64,000 bases of DNA, from contig CM067079.1 of NCBI GenBank assembly GCA_033980235.1, positions 28,307,679-28,371,678 on the forward strand. The letters are read 5' to 3'. The notes beneath the pieces were generated by a model. That model ran no database searches and was not told the origin of the DNA. It saw only the letters and a list, made by a program, of their open reading frames with translations. Positions within the stretch are counted from its first letter, which is position 1. Every line of letters starts with the position of its first letter. Both the position numbers and the translations under genes were made by a program. The stretch is from Diadema setosum. Lineage: Eukaryota; Echinodermata; Echinoidea; Diadematoida; Diadematidae. Below, in pieces: positions 22,959 to 33,170 of this stretch.

Positions 22959-24268
22959 ACTAGAAATGTCGCTTTGGCGACTGGTATGCCTCCGCCATAA
23001 TGCATGATTTTCCCAATAGGTCTAGATAGTACATGTGGACAATGTGTGATTACATTTTCACAAAATTGGCAAAATATTGGAATGACAAGTTTGTCACAAA
23101 TGTGTTGAATGCTCACCTTCCTTGACGTAGGTTTAATTGGATGAATAGGAGAGCATGTATCTAGGGATTTAAGGACTTTAACTTGACTTTGACCCATTCA
23201 TACATTTAGGCATTGAGTAATTTTCAAGGTACAGGTATGGAGAAAAAGTGCAATTTCTGAATTAAATAGTAAATTGTTACCATTTTCATCTGGCCCTTGA
23301 CCCTAAAATTCATAAGATAATTACTTTCAGGTAGAACATGCATAATATGTACTAAGTTTCAAGGTAACTTGAGCCACTTCCGAGATATGGAGGAAAAAGT
23401 TAGTTCAGCACTTTCACTTGATCTTTGACCTTTTGACCTTTGAGGCAAAAAGAGAAAAAAAAAAAACTTTCCAGAGAAATTCTATTAGGTTACACACGCA
23501 TACACCAAGTATAAAAAATAACCCTGCTGGCATTGCATAAATATGAGGGTAATAGTAAAATTCTGAAGTCTTGCACTTGACCTTTGACACCACGAACCCT
23601 ACATTCTCTAGATAATCACTTCCAGTCAGTACATGTATATACTATGTTCCATGAAGATACCTTGAACAATTTTCCAAGGTACGGAGAAAAAAAAGAAGTT
23701 TTAATATTTTTACTTGACCTTTTGACCTTTGACCTTTGACCTCATGACCCAAACTTTCACCAGAGAATCTTAATTGGGTAATACATTGTATACACTAAGT
23801 TTCAAGAAAATATCTTCAGGCATTCAATAGATATGGTGGAAATAGTGAAATTTTATGTATTTGACCCTGACCTTTTGACCTTTGACCTTTGACCTCATGA
23901 CCCAAACTTTCACCAGGGAATTTTAATTGGGTAATACATGTATACACTAAGTTTCAAGAAAATATCTTCAGGCATTCAATAGATATGGTGGAAATAGTGA
24001 AATTTTATGTATTTGACCTTGACCTTTTGACCTTTGACCTTGAGCATGTGCACCCAAAAGTTGATAGGCACAACTTCACCCCCTAATACACATACATGCC
24101 AAGTTTCATTAGGATACCTCAACAGGTTTCGATAGTTACCTTGTCCACAAAATTCATTACGGACGGACGGAAGGACGGAAGGACGGACGGACGGACGGAC
24201 GGAAGGACGGACGGACGGACAACCCGAAAACATAATGCCTCCGGCACCACTTCGTGGCGGAGGCATAA
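22959..24268 (+). mobile_element. Hairpin-ended element, CCTCCGCC family, copy B
   Basis: Same ends, hairpins and interior as copy A and very similar in sequence, but with two ~150-bp units instead of three (starts near 23743 and 23895) and a longer GGAC array (24161-24222). The length difference to copy A, 145 bp, equals one unit. A small deletion of CCTTTGACCC-type sequence near 23580 is another difference. It lies in the same orientation as copy A, 9 bp downstream. Confidence 0.85.
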
Positions 24269-24601
24269 CAAAGCGATCGTAGTAAAGTGTGGGTCCCACA
24301 CTTTATTAAAATTGCTCCTTTTTGGATATCTCGGTCATTTCAAAACCAATTTTCATTAAATAAAAGTTGAATTCCTCATAGAATTACATGCTCTTTCATA
24401 TATCATAAAAGGTTTCTCATTATCTCACCAAAAAATGTTAGAAACCTGAAATTAGGTCTCAATCAGAACTATACGATCCCTTTAAGTCCTCTTCTCCTTA
24501 TAATCTATTGATTTTAATCCCTAATAAGTCGAATTTTCTCTAAGTCCAAGCTATATTGCCTCAGTCTCAATAGATTCAACTTTGGCAAGGTTGACAGTAT
24601 A

Positions 24602-24670
24602 AAAAAAAAAAAGAGGAAGAAAAAGGGAAGAAGAAGAGAAAGACAAGGAAGAAGATAAAGAAGGTGGAGA
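24602..24670. repeat. Purine-rich tract, right side of the nest
   Basis: Poly-A followed by GAAGAAG-rich sequence, matching in character the tract at 20966-21262. Confidence 0.85.
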
Positions 24671-27600
24671 CATTTTAGAAATGATCACTCGTCTCTCAGA
24701 ATCTAAAATATGGATGACTTCTATTTTCATTCACTCAGTTGGATCACATGTATCTTTTCTTGTAAGAAGGGTCTATGCATGGGGAGATTTCTATTTAATC
24801 ACGGTGTGTCAATCATAGGCATTACTGGTAACATTGCTCCCAATTAGGCAGTCTTAGGCAAGTGTGACATGCCTTGGGGAGAGCTCAATGGTAGATTCAT
24901 TCTGATGGACTCTAATTCAATGATTTACAAATGAACTTTTCCCTGCTCTAATTCATGCTCACACGTCCAAAGATTTGCTCAGTCAGAAGATTTGGCAACA
25001 AGAGATGGTTCACATTATGCATCAATTGTGCCACGATACAAACCAAATCACTCTTAGTTCAAATGTGCCCCTGATTGTGAAGATGCGAGCGAATACTTCC
25101 CTCTTTTTTTTACTTCTCCGTTGCATCTTCAAAGTCTTTTGATTGGTGTAGCACCTCCGAATTGATACTGGAGACACTAGGCAAGGCCACCTTTCAACTT
25201 TGAGCAGTGAGTTTGTCTTTGAACAAGTGGGCACGCGAACGGCTCGGCCATTGATTGGGGACAGGTTTGCTAATTAAGCGGGCGAGCAAATTCTTCATTA
25301 GTCTGCACAATCACCGAAAGGGGAGATCCCATCTGCTCCACACCTCACTGAATGTTTGGGCTGAAAGCAGAAAGAGAGAGAAAAACAGAAAGAGAAAGAG
25401 ATAGAGACAAACGGAGAGACAGACAAAGATACAAACCTCATTCTCTCTTTTCTTAGCATTAATCATTTGCCCTCAAAAGATGACAAACCATCACAAAACA
25501 AGGACAACGTATAATGCCGAGATGTCAAAAAGGATGTGCAATGATCAAACCAGAACTACATGGCAGACACGGGTAGGGCCCTTTAGAGTTCCGAATTCTC
25601 ACACCCACATAATGAAAGTACAGGAAAAACTGAAAAGAAAAAGGAAAGGGGGGGGGGGGAGGTTGGGGGCAATTAGGAGTACATTATTCATACCTGGCCA
25701 ATGAAAGGAGTGTAGGTTGGGTCTTTCTTACTTTCGGCACGTGCCGCCAACCACACCAACAACAGCAGCTGCTCGGCACCATTCCCACTCCGGTGATTGC
25801 GATTCCCGACGTGAAAGTTGTCGCGGCTCCTGATCTAAATGCCGATGAATAAAACACCTCCCTTCACCAGACGTTTGGAGGAGAAGAGAAGAAAGAAAGA
25901 AAGAAAGCGGGGAGGAATGAAAGAAACTTTGCTATTAAGGTTCATATGCACTGAAAGGGGAATAACAAAATGTGGTGCAGATTCGCTTTCCGGCAAGTCC
26001 TTCGGGTTTTATTGAGATCAACTGGGGCCTCCTTTACTGATCAATCTATGGAATCTTTAACACCAGCTCACTTTTTGTATGCATTTCAAGATTTCCAGCT
26101 GTAGATAAGTGGCATGTATTGGTAGACTGTGTCAAATCACTGATCAAAAAGCTTTTTGGTTCCTATTTTCGTCCCGCTTTTCTTCTCAATCAACCAAACA
26201 CCAAATACATCTATGAAATTCTGTCAAGTAAGTACACATTATTTCTACAGAAACTTTTGCGGCAGTCAGTGGTCTATATTAGAGACATTTTTTTCTCATT
26301 TTCCCCCCTATTCTTCAAAGGGGGGGGGGGGTGGTGGTCAGACTGAGCCTCAGTTTAGAACAATTCTATAAAAAAAGGGATAGAGACTCTATCTTGTCAC
26401 CATAAAAACATATTCTTGCAAGTTTTAAATCAGCAATACTTTAAGATTGTGAACTTGATGTCATGCTTCTTTATCACCAATTGTCATCTTGAATGAATGA
26501 ATGAATGAATGAATGAATGAATTAATTTGAACTCATTATTCAATGCAATGAAAAATAATCATTCTACATGATTACAAATATGCAGTCACATGGAAAAAGC
26601 AGGGAAAACAGGGAACCAGAAAATAGCATGAATGCTAGTCGAGTCTGGCCACTTGCAATTCAGGCAGTTACAAAGCATTTTCTTATTTGTTTTTTTTTTT
26701 TTAATGTGCAGTAATGTGTTACCATGGTTACTGCACTGCACTGTTTCGCCAAATCATCCTATTTCCAAAATTTCCCGAGTTTGACTCCCAAAATTTTGTA
26801 AATGACATCTCTCAAATTAGTGCACTGATTTGAATTCACATTATCAACTAGTGCGCTATTTCGTAATTGCGTTAATTTCCAAACTCAGAAATAGAGCACT
26901 ATTTCATCAAAACATTTGACTGATGTGAAAAGGCCTGCCTTGTGGCATCCAGACTTTCAAAGGAAACACCGTCCCAAGCCCCAGATGAAAAGAAGATACC
27001 TCTTATTCACCTCTTAATCCACTACCGGTCCCTAAACCCATCAGCAACACGCCCAAAATCACTCTCCAGTTATCTCACTAAAATGGTATGTGAATGCCAA
27101 CCATTGAGTCTAATACATCGATCAATAAATAAATTTCCCTCCAAATTCATCTTAAATAGAAGAGAAGTGTCCTTTTGAAATTTCCTTGTCTGCTACAATA
27201 TACAAATAACAAAGCACAGTTGCTACTAGCTCTCTGACTCACAATAACATTAAAGGGCATCTTCAGGATTCGTGTAAGGAAATGAAATGGGAGCAAACAA
27301 GCCAACACAGCTCGCACTGGACACAAAATGGAAAATGGAACATTCTATCATAGAACACTCATTGATCCCAGTAGGTCACAAGAAGGAGATATCATGATAC
27401 AGGATGAAACAAACAAAAAACAAACAAACAAACAAACAAACAAACAGACAGACAAACAAACAAACTGGGCACAAAGTCATCATCTTGTGTGCCAATCAAG
27501 GATCTAAAGTTGCTGAGCAAGAAAATGGTCAATCCAGAATCCCAAAATGATTATTTTTTTTTTCTACAGTTTCAGAAACCTTTTTTTATAACCACTTCCC

Positions 27601-27824
27601 ATTGTTGTCATGGAATATCCCATTCCAATACATATGTACAGACTCTAGGCCCTAGAACAAGCTGATGCAAAGTAAAAAGATATTTTGAGGCAAAACAGAT
27701 ACTTTTGATCAAAACATGAAGAAATTACATACCAGCAAGCTACATCAAATGTAAGTGTATGCATCATTCAGTTAATACCAAGCATATCAAGTAAAAGCAA
27801 AAAGTAACTAGAATAACAAGGAAA
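24671..27824. other. Single-copy DNA with conserved-looking blocks and short microsatellites
   Basis: 24880-25330 and 25690-26080 are GC-balanced and repeat-free. The stretch around 25240-25320 has GGTTTGCTAATTAAGCGGGC and CTTCATTAGTCTGC, homeodomain-like cores in an otherwise mixed sequence, and is the best conserved-element candidate. Also present: a G run at 25648-25658, (GAAT)n at 26491-26521, poly-T at 26690-26702, and (CAAA)n with a few CAGA at 27414-27466. A 78-codon frame at 26942-27178 (+) resembles nothing I know. Confidence 0.5.
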
Positions 27825-28780
27825 AGTAGAAATTACGCGGTGCGTAATATATGTCCCCGCCGGAAGTAGCATTTAGTAGCAAAATGTACAATATAGGTAA
27901 AAAGATGAAGGTCAAAGGTCAACGAAGTCAAAGGTCAAAATTCTATGTAGAAGTTTTGAAGCCCTCACCTAGTGCCATCACATAAAGCAAACGGAATCGA
28001 AATCGGGTTAGAAATGGCGAAGGAGTAGCATTTTGTAGCCAATGTACAATATAGGTAAAAAAATCAAGGTCAAAGGTCAAAGAAGTCAAAGGTCAAAATT
28101 CTGTGTAGAAGTTTTGAAGCCCTCACCTAGTGCCATCACTTAAAGCAAACGGAATTGAAATCGGGTTACAAATGGCAAAGGAGTAGCATTTTGTAGCAAA
28201 ATGTACAATATAGGTCAAAAATCAAGGTCAAAGGTCAAAGAAGTCAAGGTCAAAATTCTGTGTAGAAGTTTTGAAGCCCTCACCTAGTGCCATCACATAA
28301 AGCAAACGGAATCAAAATCGGGTTAGAAATGGCGAAGGAGTAGCATTTTGTAGGCAATGTACAATATAGGTCAAAAATCAAGGTCAAAGGTCAAAGAAGT
28401 CAAAGGTCAAAATTCTGTGTAGAAGTTTTGAAGCCCTCACCTAGTGCCATCACTTAAAGCAAACGGAATTGAAATCGGGTTACAATTGGCGAAGGAGTAG
28501 CATTTTGAAGCAAAATGTACAATATAGGTCAAAGGTCAAGGTCAAAGGTCACAATTGAAATTCTGTATAGAAGTTTCAAAGCTCCCATGTAGTGCTATCA
28601 TATAAAGCAAACAGAATCAAAATCGGGTTAGAAATGGCGAAGGAGTAGCATTTTGAACATTTTGATCACACACGGACGGACACACGGACGGACGGACGCA
28701 CGGACGCACGGACGCACGGACACACACACGTACGGAGCCCGTTTCATAGTCCCCTGCTCGAACTCGTTCGGCGGGGACAA
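27825..28780 (+). mobile_element. Hairpin-ended element, GTCCCCGCC family
   Basis: The 5' end AGTAGAAAT is followed by the perfect hairpin ATTACGC-GGT-GCGTAAT (27832-27848) and TGTCCCCGCCG. The 3' end is the inverse CGGCGGGGACA, the outer arm of a hairpin with inner arms CGAA and CGTTCG around loop CT. The body is about five tandem units of 157-158 bp (starts near 28011, 28169, 28326, 28483 and 28631, the last interval 148) with AAGGTCAAAGGTCA direct repeats. An ACGG/ACGC array lies at 28670-28730. Layout is the same as in the CCTCCGCC family but the sequence is otherwise different. No protein is encoded. Confidence 0.8.
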
Positions 28781-28828
28781 AAAAAGATATTTTTTCAGTG
28801 CAAAATCACAATTTCATATTTTGAATAA

Positions 28829-28858
28829 AAACAAACAAACAAACAAACAAACAAATTA
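28829..28858. repeat. (ACAA)n microsatellite
   Basis: Seven ACAA units. The interval from here to 29180 is AT-rich and holds no gene I can see. Confidence 0.9.
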
Positions 28859-29180
28859 ACACAAAATACACTTTGCAAATCAATAAGTGGCTGCTTTATA
28901 CACCAGTGTTGGTTGAATTGATAATGCACATAGTCAATATGCACTAAAAGGAATCAAACTGAAATTTCTTATGTATATATTTATCTATTGACTTGTACTT
29001 TTATTTTGTTTTGTACATTGCAAACATTCTAAATGTATCCAAAAGAGACAATACATTCTACTGGGGGTTAGGCCTCCTACAGTGTAGTAGCACAAATCCT
29101 GATGCAAAAATTTGTGATCACATAACAATATTCATCAAGTTTTTTTGGAGCTATAGATTTATGATGCCTTCTCTTATATA

Positions 29181-30029
29181 ACTAGAAATGTCGCTACAGC
29201 GACTGGTTATACCCCCGCCAAACAACATTTCATAAGCTTTGGTCAAAACAACATTTCATAAGCTTTGGTCAAAAAACTGAGGAAGTAGTTAAATCCGCAA
29301 GATCTTTCCTTGATCTTCTGCCATTAATATGCCGTTACCATGGCAACGTACTTTCGGGTACTGTCGAAAAATGCGTCTTGCACATCTACAACCAAAGGCA
29401 CACATCTGTACCAAGTTTCATGGAAATTGGGCAAAAACTGAGGAAGTAGTTTGCAACACAAAATTTTCCATCATTTTGGCTCATAATATGTGAGCTGTTA
29501 CCATGGCAACATACTTTTTGTCACTGTCAAGAAATGTGTCATGCTGACGTATATCCTAAGACAAACATTCAATATGAATTCCATGAGAATTGGAAGAACA
29601 CTGATGAAGCAGTTTTGCCATGAAGCATTTTGCCCTATATTTTACCAATAACATGCCGTTACCATGGCAACGCACTTTTTGCCACTACGGAAATATGTGT
29701 CTTGCACATTAACATATTCAGATGAACATCTGTACCTAATTTCATAAAAATTGATCAAAAACTGTGGGAGGAGTTCGCGACGCAAGATTTGTACACATTT
29801 TTGCCCATATTATGCCGTTACCATGGCAACGTACTTTTGGGTACTGTCAAAATATACGTCTTGCACATCTACAACCCAAGGCACACATCTGTGCCAAGTT
29901 TTATGGGAATCGGTTGAAAACTGAGGAAGTAGTTCGCGACGCAAGATTTGCAACGGACCGACCGCCCGACCGCCCGACCGTCCGCTGATTCCTATATACC
30001 CCCTTCAAACTTCGTTTGGCGGGGGTATA
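29181..30029 (+). mobile_element. Hairpin-ended element, ACCCCCGCC family
   Basis: The 5' end ACTAGAAAT is followed by the hairpin GTCGC-TACA-GCGAC and TATACCCCCGCCAAAC. The 3' end is the inverse GTTTGGCGGGGGTATA, which also forms a terminal hairpin with CCCCCTTCAAAC around loop TTC. The body has four tandem units of about 160 bp, each with the palindrome GTTACCATGGCAAC and phrases such as GTCTTGCACATCTACAACC and GAGGAAGTAGTT. A CCGACCGCCCGACC array precedes the 3' hairpin. Orientation is the same as the other four elements. No coding capacity. Confidence 0.82.
29334..29830. promoter_or_regulatory. Four RFX X-box palindromes, one per tandem unit
   Basis: GTTACCATGGCAAC occurs perfectly at 29334-29347, 29497-29510, 29658-29671 and 29817-29830, spaced 163, 161 and 159 bp. 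This matches the X-box consensus GTTRCCATGGYAAC bound by RFX factors, best known for ciliary gene control. In an otherwise diverged set of units the 14-mer is unchanged in all four. The site is seen; activity is not shown. Confidence 0.75.
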
Positions 30030-33000
30030 ATAAAAGAACCAAAATGACGGTTAGTGATATTCTCTACTAAGCTGTCAAAAAAAAAAGAAGAGAAAACTAA
30101 TTACTCTTAGGCTCTGGGTCATAGTAAATGTGTTTAAAAAAAATCAGGAAAACACTCTCCTATAAGGAATTGGATGGGGTGAAAAGTATGCATGTTGAGT
30201 AATAATTCAGAGCAGATATGATATGTTTCCACTAAAAATGTTCTAAAGAGACTCGTAAGGGAAGACTCTAAACTCCATAATATTTGTCAATTGAGTTTGG
30301 TGGACTGTTGGTTTCAATCTAAAGTGAGACCTCAAAAAAAAAAAAATGATGTCATGGATTCTTGCAACTACTTGATGGACTCAACAAACTCATAACCGAT
30401 CAATTCTTATCCATAGTTTGTTTCGCCAAGGAAGACTTCATGAGCATGTGTGCGGAATATGTGTCAGGGGAAGGGGGTGGGTCACGGCCTAATAATATCT
30501 TCTTGCCGGAGACAAGTATCTATCTTTTAAATTAGAAAGAAATAAGCTTCCTTGGGAGAGAGGTTCCCAGTGCTTAGCATCCTTGGGTCCATATTACCCT
30601 GGCACATTTTTCCCTCCGTCTTTCCCCACGCTAGGGCTTGATTTAACAGCCTCACCAGACGCAGCACGTAATGCAATATGTGGGACTAACAAGCTTCCAA
30701 ATGGCAAGCGCTTTGCCACCCGCTCCCCGGCCAGTGTTGATATCTTGTTCTGACATGCGCACGCAAAAAGGATAACAGTGATTGCTTAAGTGTGTTTAAT
30801 CCGCAGCACAGAAAACATGCGTTGCGCGCCGGAGAAAAACATATGCAAGAATTCATGTATGGCATTGGCTAAGATACCGTATGCATCTGCGGCTAAGTGG
30901 GCCTGAAAAAGTCATTGGTGGCATTCCTTTCTCTTCTTGTTTGATTGTTAAGGGTGCAATAGATTTCAGCTCGGGAGGGCAAGAAAGGGAGATAAACAAA
31001 ATTTGTTTTAATCCACTTTGTATGAGAAAATTGAATATAACCACCCACAATGGTATAACAAAGGAAAAACTTCTTTCTCTGAAGGGTCGTCGCTCCTCTT
31101 CCTCTGCACTTTATAATCACAAAATTGGGCGCTAATTTTTTCTCCCCCATCAGATTTGCCTCACATCTGAAACTATCAGACTCCAATGACCTTTCCTTGA
31201 CCTATAGTGAATTTGACAAAAGGATGACACACATTTGTCATAAAAAGTTTATTGTATCAAGTATCTCAATGGTGAAACAAACGAACAAACAAACAAACAA
31301 ACAAACAATCAAACAAACAAGGAAATGCAAGCTAGCTCACAATTTTGCATCATCTTTCAATATATCTCTGTTTTAGGATCCAGCTAAAATCTCACAGATG
31401 CTTTTTTTTTTTGTCTCCATGTAGATCGTGGATTGGACCATGGTGACTTCGCAAGTAATATGATCTGAGATTCAAAAGGGCACCCCTAAGAGGTGGAAGC
31501 AGAAATGCACCCGGTTGGCTCACTTTGGATAAAAGGGAGTGGGGGGGTACAGCATATGCTAAGAACATGTGAGGGGAGGGAAAAAAGGAGCCCTCAATTG
31601 GGATGATTTGAAATTGCAAATGAAAATGGATGCTCTGCAGGCAGAGATCCCAAAAATTGAGACGTACATGCTGCGAAAGAGTGATCTGGATCTGAGTTAT
31701 CTAGAGTAGATGAGAACGTAACCTTACCTAGATGGTAAGCCTCGACTTTGGGGGCAGCAAACATCCCTTGTTTAGCCTGATGTAAGCCAATAACTTGGTT
31801 GCTTATCTTTGATATCAGCAAAAAACTGAGTACCTTTATTCTCATGGCCACTTTTGCTTTCTATTATGTATCCAATGAAACATATTCTAATGTAATTTTC
31901 TTTTCAAAAATTTTTTCCACCTTCACATTACACAAAATGAAGACCAAGAAATTTGGAACTTAACGGGTTATGATATAAAAGCAAAACAGTTTCAAACAAG
32001 ACAGTTACAAGCAGAGATCACTAGTCTAGAAGCAAGCAAATACGACCTAATTATATAGATAAAATTTTAAGGTACATGAGGTTGAATATACATATGACAT
32101 AATGATTCGGGGGAACAAAACATAAGTTCTACTAAGTTACGCTGGAGAAACCTATCAAAAAGCTAATACGCTTGTATATAATGGGTTCCTTGGTCTGGGG
32201 GAGATCACACCTTAGAGAAGCATTCCAACATTTCACCTTCCTTTATCTTGTTTGAAGATGAAAATCACACAGGAATAAGTTGCTAAGAAGTAATACACTG
32301 TATATCTCTGATTTAATTTTTGTCACTGTGAGGTTTTGTTTACTTCCTTTTTTCACCTCAAAAAATTCAGTTTAAAACCAGAAAACTAGAAAATCTTTCT
32401 GCAGTTAAAAAGTGCATGAACGATGGTACATGCTGTAGCAGAAAAATTCTCTCACATCCAAGATTCAAAAAATAGCAACAGACAATACATACAATGATAA
32501 ACCACAGACTGTGTGCAACAGTTGATGCAAAAAAAACCGCCAACCAAGATGCATTTGTCTTTCCAGTACACTCCCTCTCCCTCTCTCGGCATTGCCTGTT
32601 GATTTGGTTTGTGGGTCTCTCTAATTGAAGCATCTCACACATAACATAAGATGGCAAACAGAAAGAAATGGCAGTATATTCAATATTCCTCTAAAGATTA
32701 TGTATACTTTTATATATAGCTTAACATCCGAAATGCAACTCTTGATTTTGGTTTTTCTAACAAGGTTTGCCAGCCTCTATACATCTGTGTTTATTACAGT
32801 CATTTTTTTTCTCTCTCTTATTTTCTTCTAAATCCTAACATTTTGCAATAATGAACATATTACTTTCAAACATAAAAGTCATATACTCATTAATGAAGAA
32901 AAAAAGTAACCACAACAATTTGCGGTCCCGCTTGTGGCGGGCTTGAATGGCGATGTATGTCGGGTTTGGCGAGGCAGGAAATATGCCCCATCTTATTCCT

Positions 33001-33170
33001 CTGGTTTTCATCAAGCCGCACAACCACCATCTGCTGGTTTTGTTTCACGCAAAGAAATCTATAGATGCAGTTGAATCTTAATAATAATGTAACACTGCAT
33101 GAATGTGCCTATCAGTACTATCATTGGAAAGTAAAATACTCTATCTTTACAAAATGAGTTTCGTAACAAA
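30030..33170. other. Single-copy DNA, conserved-looking block at about 30600-30850, no gene seen
   Basis: 30380-30870 is GC-balanced and repeat-free (for example GGCAAGCGCTTTGCCACCCG near 30703) and looks like conserved regulatory DNA. Elsewhere: (CAAA)n with variants at 31277-31318, a poly-T run at 31402-31412, and AT-rich sequence to 33170. Short frames on both strands overlap and are not convincing. Confidence 0.45.

Larger units (their letters stand above)
21336..24481. mobile_element. TTAA foldback element split by two insertions, copy 1
   Basis: TTAA at 21332-21335 and 24482-24485 flank AGGGATGGTACAGTACTGG and its imperfect inverse ...ATACGATCCCT. The arms are inverted over almost their whole length. 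The element's own sequence is 21336-21494 plus 22950-22958 plus 24269-24481, a total of 381 bp. The uninterrupted relative at 54680-55064 is 385 bp and colinear. Insertions sit in the left arm just before the centre GTGGGTCCCAC. Confidence 0.85.
21266..24597. mobile_element. Tigger-like MITE remnant, host of the nested elements
   Basis: The left end CTGTTAACTTTGC and the right end GGCAAGGTTGACAG are inverses with two mismatches, bracketed by TA at 21264-21265 and 24598-24599. Just inside, GTCAACCTCGCATAAGTC resembles the ends of the larger Tigger-like element at 45033. Its own sequence is about 190 bp (21266-21331 and 24486-24597); everything between was inserted later. The left end may be rearranged, since a second end-like motif lies 20 bp inside. 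Confidence 0.6.

Noticed and set aside
21444..24299. Similar minus-strand frames (96 and 170 codons and others) shared by copies A and B
   Set aside because: Similarity follows from the copies being one element. Frames end at different places, are not preserved in copy C, and have no recognisable domain.
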